Source of the DNA: Pyricularia pennisetigena
Taxonomy: Eukaryota > Ascomycota > Sordariomycetes > Magnaporthales > Pyriculariaceae
NCBI RefSeq assembly: GCF_004337985.1
Contig: NC_043742.1
Location: 2,652,176-2,716,175, forward strand
Reading direction: 5' to 3'
DNA length: 64,000 nt
The notes under the pieces were generated by a model. The model was given only the letters and a program-made list of their open reading frames with translations. It was not told where the DNA came from and searched no databases. Every line of letters starts with the position of its first letter. Positions within the stretch are counted from its first letter, which is position 1. Shown here one piece after another: positions 34,434 through 44,964 of the stretch. The translations under genes and the position numbers were made by a program.

Positions 34434-36480
34434 GATGTTGCGCTGCAAGAGCCGGTGGTGGGACTCGAATTTCTAGCCGCCCAGAGCCTCGAGTCGGAAG
34501 AAGGTTTTCTAGTGGCACCGTCTAGACTTTTTATGGAGGATATTAATGTGGGCTTGTGCATACGTACTATAGTAAAATACGACCGGGCCGCGTATCTGGG
34601 GGAGGGGGTTCGGCCGGCAGATCACGAACGCAGTAATCTGGTAATGTGGCGGGTTATAGGGAAAATGTGCCCGACGTTTTCTCACCGTTGGCCACCAGGG
34701 GGGGGGCGCGTCTGGACCCCACCGGTGTTGGTTCCATTTGCTTATATATGAGAGCCTTTGAGGAAGTTTGCGCAAGTTTACAGGGACAGATAAGGAGCTT
34801 ATTAAAGTGCGAGTCAATCAGCTCGCTCCGGCTGGCCCCACAAGGTGACCTCGCACGAGCTCTAACCACTTTCGAAACGCTACTATAGATACAGCGGCAC
34901 GCGTTCGTTCGTTTTGAGCAAGTATTGTCCGGCCCTTGTCACCTAATATCAAGGCAACCCCCTGAACATGCAAATTGGGTATAAATCGGCCGCACCAATT
35001 TGACCTTGGAGCTTTTGATGCAGGAGGAATCGATTATTCGTGCTGTAATTTGAACTTTTGATATCAAAAAACGAAAAAGGCTGCAAATTTCAGCTCAAAA
35101 AAAGAAAAAAGAAAAAGAAAAAAAAAAACAATGAGAAAAAGAAAAGAAAAAAAAAATAGGCTTACCTACACACATGATGATGGACCCTCTCATCGTGTGT
35201 GGGGTAGGCACCTCTCGGGAATTTAAATGCTTTTCTTTTTTTTGATTGGGTAGGAACCCCTGCCTGGTATATGCTATGGATCGCCAAAGCGACGCACGCG
35301 ACGCACGCGACGAAAAAAAAATAGTAGGCTGCAATCGACCTGGCTGAAGTGCCACTTAACCTCAAAGACAAGCAGATACATGGACACTGTTTGATAAATG
35401 ATGCCGCATGCCAGACTGATGTAGATGGTCAACATGAGCAGCCTGACCGGTTTCTTCTCGCTCATTTCCATCTTTGCGGTCCGCCGAAAGGGGTATGACT
35501 GGCGCCGACGTCATTCTAGACGGCAATTATGCGCTCAAAGTTGGACAGGGGACGCCCAAAAAGATTCTGCTTCCAGAAGGGGACCCTGAACGTGGCCGGC
35601 GAGTTGGTTGTTACACTACACCAGGGGAGCGGTTACTGGGCTCTCCGGGGTCGTGGGTCCGGACCAGCCAAGGGATACGAAATTGCTCAAGAGCAACCAA
35701 ACAAGGAAACAAGCTATTAATAAAGTGCGTTGTCAGGTTACTTGCGAAGGTTTATTGGAGTTTGTTGGTATGGAACAACTGAAGCTACGCATAATCCCAA
35801 AAATAGGGGTTTTATTACTTACGCGTCTTTGAGTTCTGGTCCTTATGTTTTGGATTAGACGTCAACAGGAGGCCAAACTCGGTGAAAATCATATTTCAGG
35901 TTGGATGGATTAGCATAGGGATTTGGGCTTGTCTGCTTCGTACTGGTCACCCAGCGGATTCTACTGGTTGGAAACCACCAGAGAGAAGGAAAAAAAAAAA
36001 AAAAAAAAAAAAAAAAAAGCGATCAAGGTCCCGAGTTAACAATAGACACCCCCCCACGCGTCAGGGGACTGCTGATATTGCTTTTTGCAAAAACGCCAAC
36101 CGTCTCACTTGTGGCATTTCGTAAACCGACTTGTCCCCATACCATCTATATCGGTCAGATTGTTGAGATACAGCCCCATAACGACACTATTCTTGCCCTG
36201 GGTCGATCGAAGCTATGGGTTTCCTTTGCTTTTCTTATCAGCAGTCGGCAACAGTGGTCAAACGAATACTCTAGATGCCGAGTATAGCTCCACTCCAGTC
36301 ATCCCAGTCCAACAAGCCAGACGTTCAGTGGCTTCAACCCACTGTCCTCCATCCTAAGAACAGATTACCAGATGCCTGACCTTAACACCAACGAAAAATG
36401 GCCTCGACGGGTCGGCTTGCCGGCGAGACAGAGTGCGAGCCACCAGAGGCCGGGTAAAAAAACAGCAACACTGGCGAAAA
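34434..36480. other. intergenic, low-complexity region
   Basis: It holds the promoter of the metalloreductase, A-rich tracts at 35097-35157, and an A-run at about 35989-36018. One short coding-like piece (35340-35471) is listed separately. Nothing else is recognised. Confidence 0.45.
35340..35471 (-). pseudogene. possible gene fragment with one membrane helix
   Basis: From ATG 35471 a 44-residue stretch (MEMSEKKPVRLLMLTIYISL and following, ending KWHFSQ) has convincing amphipathic/membrane composition. Coding quality is then lost. A second hydrophobic stretch (AAYYFFFVACVACVALAIH) continues in a different frame after 35340. This may be a decayed or spliced small membrane protein gene, but I see no strong intron. 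Low certainty. Confidence 0.25.
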
Positions 36481-37049
36481 TTACACCATCCGCCTTGACA
36501 ACGATTCCTCTACCCATGAAACCGAAACGTCCTTGAACTCGTCGCTGAGCCAGGCGCGGATCTCCTCAATAAATCAAAGTCGTTTTCCGGAATGGAGACC
36601 TCGACTGCCTTTACCTTATCATACCACTTGCAAATGCGGCCGACATCCTCCATGCCCTCTCCCTCCCCCCGACAAGATCCAAAGCCAATAATGATGCAGT
36701 CGTCACCATGTATCATGATGTTGCTAGGATTAATGTCGTTGTGGATAAATCCCAATGAATGGAGATGCTGAATGCCGTCTGTGACTCCTTCTAATATTCC
36801 ATTGTACTCTTCTGAGTCTCGTGATAAACCTTGACGAACTGATCTTAGTTTCCTATTCATTTGATGATTCGGATTGACCTCTTGTATCAAGGTGCGGTCG
36901 TATTTTGAAAAACAGATGCCAGTGATTCTACTATCGGCGATCTGGCAACCGAGGTATCTTGCGATGTTTGGATGTGGATTTTGATTCAGAATCTCACACA
37001 CTTGCAATGATAACCTGGGTTTGCAACTTGGTGGTAATTTGGTAAACAC
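36481..37049 (-). pseudogene. frameshifted protein-kinase-like gene remnant
   Basis: The minus strand encodes a kinase-like C-terminal fragment: HPNIARYLGC (N-lobe), GVTDGIQHLHSLGFIHNDINPSNIMIHGDD (catalytic loop HNDINPSN) and IIGFGSCR where active relatives have IIDFDSCR. The metal-binding Asp of DFG is therefore replaced by Gly. The frame is good down to PENDFDLL, after which the sensible continuation (EEIRAWLSDEFKDVSVSW) is found one frame over and ends at 36481. A single-base change near 36566-36573 explains this. There is no ATG start and the N-lobe is incomplete. It belongs to a kinase-like family that is expanded and often decayed in fungal genomes. Confidence 0.75.
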
Positions 37050-37784
37050 ACTTCAAATCATGCCATCAAATAACTCGTTATGCACAAGCTTCAGATGTAC
37101 AGTCGGAAATCGTGATGGACATGATCGTACTGAAAGCCTCGTAAAGTTCAAGGACCCGCACATTGGCCCAACATTTGATGGGATCACTCTCATCTAATAT
37201 TTCTAACTTTGGTCAAACTTTACTGGCCCGGAATCATTTGGCCACTAGGAAATGTGAATGATATCATGCTGTCGAGTGTCGGCTTTGATATCGGACATGC
37301 AAAGGTCAAAGACGAGCTTGGTGATCAGTGTCTTGGCCAGCTGAAATCAACAAATGGACAGCTTCCAGCCATGTCATCGCCATGCGCGAGAGGCTCGCTA
37401 CTCCAAGTCGGCGGTTCAATTTCAACTTCCCTGCGTGTACGACTTGGTACATAATACATATTATGAGATTCATAGCCCACCGAATGAGAACTGAGAGTCC
37501 TAGAAATATGGGATCATGAGCATTATTTGGGACCAAGGTGAGAAGCAGTGACTGTATAGTTTGACAAGTTGCATATAGGGTGCCATCCTGGACGGTTCAG
37601 AGTGTTTATGATATCACACCAGGTTGCATAAAAGGCGTCAGATTCCTGGGCCTGACACTAGCTGGTTCATGTCAAGCAAGACCCATCATCCATAGTAGTC
37701 ACTACACCATCTTTGTCCAAGGGTTTGAAGTTGCTTCAAAACCGACCAGACTGCATACGTACTCAATCCAAAACCGGTCCTCTT
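37050..37784. other. intergenic, no gene recognised
   Basis: The region contains no supported exon. Bases just below 37785 are the 3' flank of the tyrosinase gene. Confidence 0.45.
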
Positions 37785-39483
37785 TCACACGTAATAGTAG
37801 CAGATCTTCCCGTCGTTGCCTCCAAACAAATCATTGAGCTGCTTGAGGGTGGACTGGGGCGCGAGCCACTTGAGATCGACCACCATGTCCTCGACGGCCT
37901 GCCCAGGCTCCGGACGAGGAGCCGGGCCGGGCGCGGCACCCATGCGGTTGAGATCCGGGATGGCGTTGCTGCCCTGCACGCGCATCTCCGGGTCCTGCAT
38001 CTGCCAGATCCACCACAGTCGGTCCAGGGCGCCGTGGTGGAAGTAGAAGGCCGGGTCACCGGGCGAGGCGTAAAAGTCCTATGGCAAAAGTTCGAGTAAG
38101 CAGGGCAAGCCCAAGATCGTAAAGGGGAGGGTCGGGGTAGTGTAGACACTGACGCCGCCAGGATCGCCCCCGATCATAAAGTGTCCAGCGTTGTGAAGCT
38201 TTGCCGAACGAGAAAAAAAGGCCATGTCAGCGTGTTGTACGGTCTAAATTGCACACCGGGTTGCCGGGGATTTTGTACGTACTCCCCATGGATGCGCATC
38301 GTTTTGTAGGAAGGGCTGGCCCAGATAGCGGTCATAGAAGTTGTTGACGTGCGGGTATTCGGTGATGAGCGAGTACGAATAGTTTGCCCTGGCGCCGAGG
38401 GCAGAGTTGCGGTTCACATCGCGTCGGAGGCAGCGTGGGTTCGAGCCCAGTCCGTCGGCGCGGGGGTTGCGTGGGATCCCGTTGACGACGGTCGCTCTCG
38501 GGCCGAGACTGACCACCATACTATGAAGTGACCAGGCTTAAAATGGTGTTCTTGCTTGGTCTCGGCGGTCGAGGGATAAAACTCACTCTTTAAAGGGTCC
38601 ATCCTTCACGCAGCCTCCGCCTCCTCCTGGCTTGATAAGATTATATGGTGCGCGAAAGCCCATCAAGACACCCCTGTAGTCATTGGGCTCGCCCTGCCCG
38701 CCCATGCTGGACATGTTGCCGTTGAACATTGGCGAGTTTATCGGGTCCTCGGCGTAGCGGTCGTAGTTCATGTACTAGAGAGCAGGTTGTGAGCTTTGTT
38801 CATTCTCGAAAAAAAAAAAAAAAACAGGATTTCTCTGGCACGCATACCGGCTGGTAGCCCTTGTACCCGCACTCTTGGCGCAGTGCGTTCTCGTACGCCC
38901 AGATGAAGTACCTGTGAGCTGCAAAAAGGTTTGTCTGTGACAAACTGCTCAAGTTAGGACACCAACACGGTTCAAGGTTTGGTTCTCTCCGAGTTGACGT
39001 ACCGGCCCATGTAGAGGACCAGCCTGGGTCATGTGAAAGGCAACAAAGTCGTCAAAGCGATTGAGCGCGCCGGGAAATTCATCCTTGGGCGCCTGCGATG
39101 GCCGCTTCATCAGGCAGAGCACAGCAGCAATGTACTCTTCGCGCTCAGGGACGGACAAGTCGCTCCTACAGAGACGAAATCCGGTCTTGTCAGTGACTCT
39201 CCTATTAAAATCTCTTGTTCGCGGAAGCATATAGAACGTCGTCTGCATACCATTCCCTTCGCACAGCAGCGTTTTCGAGGGTACATCCGTTCGAGTTACT
39301 CTTCCTGGCCACCCATTCCCCTACTTTGGGCATTGTGTCCGCCTCAAGCTGGTCCACGACATCGAGAGGGTAGTCGCCATTGCGGAAAGCACTTTTGTAG
39401 TAGGCCGCACGCTTCTCAACCGGCGTTCCACTAGACTCTCCAAGGAGGAGCGAGGTAAAAATGGCTGCAGGGATCCAAAGCAT
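37785..39483 (-). CDS. secreted tyrosinase (type-3 copper, PF00264 family)
   Basis: Seven exons rebuild a 415-aa protein: 39483-39251, 39165-39003, 38934-38848, 38774-38587, 38520-38283, 38198-38154 and 38078-37785. All junctions keep frame. There is a signal peptide (MLWIPAAIFTSLLLGESSGT). CuA ligands are His122, His130 and His139 (VAFHMTQ, PLHG, AAHRYF); CuB ligands are His305, His309 and His332/333 (LHNAGHFMIGG, FYFHHGALDRLW). Other landmarks are RREWSDLS, RYFIWAYENALRQECGYKGY, DPINSPMFNGN and the terminal GKICYYYV. It oxidises phenols to quinones, so melanin-type or metabolite chemistry is plausible. Exon 6 has only 45 nt, and the fifth intron uses an unusual AAAG acceptor. The usual Trp before the third CuA His is Ala. 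Confidence 0.9.
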
Positions 39484-42412
39484 GTTGTTTCCAAGAGCTT
39501 CAAAGATCGGAATAGAGGCTTTGCTTGTAAACCCAAACCGCAAAGCAAAACTCCGAGTCGAGGGAAGGGTGCAAACCCTAAAAAAAGGAAATGTTTGGCA
39601 TTGTTCTCCATCAACTGCCGCGTCTACTTCCCTCCAACGATAGTCACGGCCCTTTGGGTAATTTACCAGTTGAGTAATTGTCTTAGGTTAGGGTCATTTA
39701 ACCGCAGCAGATCGCCAAATAACCGCACAGTGGATTCCTCTGGGCGCCGTCATGGACGCCAAGGCCCGCAATCTGGGTGCCTTGTACTGCCGCTACTCTG
39801 TCTTATTACCGCCCAGCGACCTGCTACTTCCCTCGCAGCTACCCAGTCCCTTGATATGGCTCAACCCCGCTTTGTCGTACCCAGGCGTAGCAGAGGGCGT
39901 CCGGGGTGGATGGCATTAATGATGGGCCTTGGATTGTTATATATCGAACGGATAGGTCGGCGGTTGGGAACTTCGGAGTAGTAATCACTCAGGTCTCTGC
40001 TCTCTGCAGACGTCTTTTGACTTATACCCAAGTCAACCACTTCTATAGCTTCTTACATGTTTTTCTTTATATCAGGTGGCATTTAAGCTCACGATAGCCC
40101 TAGGTGTCATTAATGACCATCATGGTGTTATCTCGATTGGGAATGTCTACATAGTAAAAGCTCATCTTTACTGCCAGCGCCAAATGGCTTTATGCAATAA
40201 CGGGTTACACTGGAGCCTCTTTAAGTTCATTCTCGAACTCGCGAATCTCTGCTAGTCGGCCGATTCATAGCAGTCGTCAACTTGCATCCATGGAACGTAC
40301 TCTGCCAAACAGGCCGCTACCTACTACCGCCTTGATCAACCTTCAGCGTGCCTCGCATGGACTCGCAGCACAAATATCCCGAATGAAGGACCTCTGCATG
40401 GCGCATGTATCCGGTCCTGCATCAGGATGACCAATACCGGACAAGAACAAGCGCGCAACAAACTTGATGGCGCTGCATGCCGCATCCCCAGGCTGTGCCA
40501 GAGAACGCTTGGTCCGTAAGAAGGTCGGCATTATGGATCCGGCAACTCCGCAGCGGGCCGTTGCAGAGGTACAAACCACAACCAGCAGCACCAATCGCAC
40601 GAGTGGCTCGGATGCCTGGCCATTGATCAAAACTCGTGCTTGGAAAGAGCGGCGTATTAATTCAGAAAGTGGACGAGCGTCCCGGTGGACAGGGTCCGAA
40701 CTGTTGGAATGGAAAAAGAAAAGAAAAAAAAAAAAGAAATTGGCCACCAAGTTTCCTCCTTGGATTGTATCTCACCCCATCCAAGCCTCCTGTTTCTCAT
40801 GCTTGTCTCCCGAGAATGTGGAATAGGCTAATAATAGCACCCTTTCTGGAAGCAGTGGTTTGCGAACGCAGGGATGAGTTTCGGTACCCACCTGATTTTG
40901 TGCAGTCGCCACACTGCCATCGAGTCGTGGATGGGAAGGGCGACGGTGGAAAGTTCGACCATAGGGGGGTTTGGTATGTTGCGTACGATGCGTTGATGAA
41001 CGAGCGCGCGGAACCTGCCCTGGGTGTATACAAAATTGTAGCTAGAAATCGACTGATGATAGGGCTAGGAACAATTTTTTCATACATTGTACAATCCCGC
41101 CCTCTTGCTGGAGTTGAGTGAAGGGTGAAGTGGGGTATTCTCCGCATTTGCCCTATTGAGTGTCTGTCAAGATATTGATTGTGGCTTGGAACAGTAGAAT
41201 CTTGCCACCCAATTAAAGCGGTTGGTTGTGAATGTTACCCAAACGCAGCAGGATAAATATATATCATGGAAAACCAGACTTGGGACGCTCATCCCATGGA
41301 CGGCTCGGTCAGCCCCGCAATATGAAGGCTTGCTATATGGAACATGGCTAAATTTTGACTTCTTATGCTCGATGCCCATTACCAAATTACCAATACTTTG
41401 GGTCAGGTACTCTGGATTGTTCAGCCAGGTGCCTGAGGCGGAGGAATGGTCTTTTGAAATCCAAGAATAACTGCTTTAGAATAATACACCTCACCCCCAC
41501 CAAAGCTGGTGTCCTCGTACAGAACGGTTTAACCAATCAGCTACCCTTATTCCCTGGAGCAGGTATATTGCAGCGCAATGGAAAACCTTGAATAGTTCGT
41601 TGGCTTGATAAATTCTCTGTTTCAAGTTGGAGCTTCTGATGCTTGCCCATCTTCAAGCCGATTCCCTCCAACTCTTTTTGAACCCAGTTGTGGACAAGAC
41701 AGAAAAAAAGCACATACATGGGTTGGGCTCTTGTACCTCCCTTAACTATTTCCAAGTAACTAATTACCACGGTGCCTGCGTCCGGAAGGGCCCGAACCGG
41801 AGGGAGCCGAAGTAAGCCGGAGCAGAATTCTAACGGTATATTGGGACCTGCAGTGGTAGACAAAACATGATGCAATGTGATTCTGTGCAGCCAAAGAGAC
41901 TTTCATAGACAGAAAATCAAATGTGGCGCAGCGTCGTTATAGCATCGGAGTAACAGCCCTAAGCGAACAAGCCATGTTTTGCCAATGACTCTGTCACGGC
42001 GCAGACTGCCTTCAAAAGTTTAAGCTTTCGGACTTGCCGTCGATCATTCCTGCAAACCCAATTGCTCATTTCTTCTTCCCCTTAATGTCCAAATGTAGAT
42101 CTTTCATGATAAGACTGTAAAAGCGGCGAGACCGGGGATTTTCGCCCCTGAGTCCTCCCCCTTTATATAATAATTTCAGCATCCTCCCATGTCGTAAACC
42201 GGCCGGTTGTTAATCTTCATCACGGCCATCAGCTGCCTCTGGTTATTGCGAGCGACATTTCGCACCATACATTCTTTTTTATATTGTCTTTGCGACTTTT
42301 CGCAATATCCATTCTTTTCCCTCTTGTTACACGTCAGTGTGGAAAGAGTACCATTCTTCAACGGTTCCCTTTTAGTTTATTTTATTTTTTTTTTGGTTCC
42401 AACCCCATACAT
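39484..42412. other. intergenic, no gene recognised
   Basis: Nearly 3 kb with no believable coding sequence on either strand. An A-rich tract lies at 40707-40740. The last 250 bp hold a CT/T-rich promoter with TTTATATAATAA at about 42162-42173 before the S28 peptidase gene. Confidence 0.45.
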
Positions 42413-44285
42413 ATGCAAGATATGATTTTAATATCTGCTTTTCTCCCACTCCTGGCCCTCGGTGATCTTGCCGCCGGGGCCCGATTCCCTAAAGGGCCAC
42501 TCGTCGGACCTCCACGCACTACACGTCAAGATACAAAACTCGCTTCGGCCGGCGAGCTGACTCGCCGTGCCGTGCAGGTGGAACAGTTCGACCAGCTGAT
42601 TGACCACGGAAATCCATCGCTCGGCACCTTCAAGCAACGGTACTGGTGGGACACCACGTACTATGCCGGCCCTGGTCACCCCATCATCATCTACAACGCT
42701 GGCGAGTTCAATGGCGAATATGCCACCACAAACACATACGTACACAACAGAAGTATCCCGGGCATGTTGGCCTCAGAGGTCGGTGGCGCCGTGGTAATTA
42801 TTGAGCACCGCTACTTTGGCGAGTCCAACCCCTTCAGCCAGTACACCGTCGCCAACCTCTCGCACCTGAACCTGAACAACTCCATTGCCGACATGGTCAA
42901 CTTTGCCAGGACCGCCAAGCTGCCCTTTGCCCAGGGCAACTCCAGCGCAACGGATCCTTCTCGCGTGCCATGGATCAACATCGGGAGCTCCTACTCGGGC
43001 AGCCTCGCGGACTGGACCCAGCGACTGGATGCGACAAGGACGTTTTGGGCCACGTACGTCAGCAGCTCAAAGGTCCAGCTCTTTGACGACTTTTGGATGT
43101 ATTTCAAGCCGATTGAGCTGGGCATGCCCAAGAACTGCAGCGCCGACGTCAATAGGGTCATCGACCACGTCGACAAGATCCTCCAGACCGGTTCCGCCAA
43201 GGACAAGTTGGACTTGAAGACAAAATTCGGCTGGGCCAAGCTGCAGTACGACGACGACTTTGCCGAAGCCCTCTCTCAAGGTCCGTACCTTTGGCAATCC
43301 AAGGACTTTTCTTTCGGCTATATGCCTTTTGACTTGTTTTGCGACTACGTCGAGGTAAGCAAAAATGGACTTGGAGGGCCACATCTTCCGAACCCCCTCC
43401 TGCTCGTCTCCCATTTTTTTTTTTTTTTTTCGTGTGTTGACTTGTTATAGAATGCCGTTTCTTCCGCATTCCCCAATGCCACCGCCCCTGGGCCCGACGG
43501 CGTCGGATTGGAAAAAGCTCTCGAAGGCTACGCCAAGTGGATGCGCGACGAATACATCACGAAAACGTGCCAGTCCACTCCTAACTCCGACGAGGTTGTG
43601 AGCTGTGCCAACACCCACGACGCCAACGCCGCCTACTACACATACGTGGATATCGACCCCACCTCCGATTATAGGCAGTGGCAGTGGATGAATTGCGTAT
43701 GGCCGTAAGTTTAGACGCTTCCTTTTTTTTCCTTTTTTTTTTCTTTTGCTGCGTCTCGCCTGCTGCAGCTTACTCCGAGGACGTATCCGAGAACCTCTGC
43801 CACACCAGTACTAACCATGATCTTTTCGGCACAATAAAAGACTCGCCGGCCGGCTCAGCGGCGCTCCCAAGGGCGAGCCGACGGCGCTCAAGTCGCGCCT
43901 GGTCACGCCCGAGTACTGGGCACGGCAGTGCGCAAACTACTTCCCGGTCCCCGAGGGCAGCAAGCAGCTCCCGGGCGCCTTGACGCCCACGGAGGCCAAC
44001 AAGGTGACCAAGGGTGGGTACACGTACGCGGGGCAGCAGCGTGTGCTGTACGTCAACAACCAGTTCGACCCCTGGCTCTACGGTACCGTCTCGTCGCCCA
44101 TGCGGCCGGGCGGCCCGATGCAGTCGACAGGCGACAAGACGCCCGTCCTCGTCGTCCCGGGCGGCGGCCACATGTCGGACTTTTGGAAGGACAATGCAGA
44201 GGTCAACGCCGAGGTTGAGAAGCTGCAGAACCAGGCGATCGACATCATGGTCAAATGGATTAGGGAGTTTAAAATTCTTGTTTAA
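42413..44285 (+). CDS. secreted serine carboxypeptidase, family S28
   Basis: Exons are 42413-43354, 43451-43704 and a last exon starting at 43859 (CTCAG acceptor) or 43841 (AAAAG acceptor); both keep frame, giving 540 or 546 aa. A perfect TACTAAC branch site lies at 43809-43815. The start is ATG 42413, or 42422 four residues on, ahead of a signal peptide (MILISAFLPLLALGDLAAG). S28 features: HPIIIYNAGEFNGE, VVIIEHRYFGESNPF, nucleophile Ser193 in INIGSSYSGSLADW, Asp in NNQFDPWLYG and His in PGGGHMSDFW. S28 enzymes are acid-active peptidases that cleave after proline; here likely extracellular or vacuolar. Several sequons are present. The second and third exons are separated by T-rich introns. 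Confidence 0.92.
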
Positions 44286-44724
44286 TTATTGTATATATAG
44301 CGTCTTGGTTTGTTTTAAAAAAAATGTAATGCCCATTTTTCATCACCAGCAGCCTGCCAAATCTTTTGAGGGATATTTCCATGTTCAAAGTTTATAATCT
44401 TAGCTCGTCACGGGAAGATAAGCTAGACTAGCAGTCTTGGATTATGAAAACAACCGCCGCAAGGCTATCACATCAGTTTGACAATTTCGTATTAGCAATT
44501 GGCCGTGTTTCGAGAAAAACACCACGATGGCGCACTTTTGCACAGGGTAGCGGACATAAGTTGCTCCAACTGGCAGTGCAGGACCCATCTGGGCTGCTTT
44601 TGTCACCCACCTTGGAACCGATGAAGCATGTGAGTTGCTGTCGCCCGACTGCTGGGTAACCATTCTAAGGCAATCTTATCGGCAGCAAATTGGCTGCGTC
44701 GCAGAACGAACGCAGCCGATGTCG
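44286..44724. other. intergenic between convergent genes
   Basis: The 3' flanks of the S28 peptidase and the small secreted protein gene. No other gene is seen. Confidence 0.5.
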
Positions 44725-44964
44725 TCACATTTCTGTCACGCCCAATTTTCGGTTAATATTCCACCTCTGAGCGGATTTCGCACAATTAAAACCACGCAGT
44801 CTTGGACTCACGGTACAATCACCACGCGGGTCTCCCCGGCCACCAATGCTAACCACTCTGCACGTGACCCGTCCTAATTCCTGACGTTTATCAAGGGGAT
44901 TAGCCGTTGCTAGCTGCGCTAGGCAAAAGGCCGAAAAAAGCAGGAAAGCCTTGACGGAAAGCAT
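44725..44964 (-). CDS. small secreted Cys-containing protein with Kex2-type site
   Basis: ATG 44964 gives 79 aa. The signal peptide is MLSVKAFLLFSAFCLAQLATA, followed by NPLDKR, a Kex2-type site, so the mature peptide would start at QELGRV and be about 52 residues. Three Cys are seen (VTCRVV, GDCTVS, FNCAKS), an odd number for a disulfide-bonded peptide, so a fourth may come from an unrecognised 3' exon or the protein may dimerise. It is rich in Arg and Gly and basic. The family is not recognised. Secretion is well supported by the signal and processing site; function is not. Confidence 0.6.
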   Translation of the reverse strand: MLSVKAFLLFSAFCLAQLATANPLDKRQELGRVTCRVVSIGGRGDPRGDCTVSPRLRGFNCAKSAQRWNINRKLGVTEM

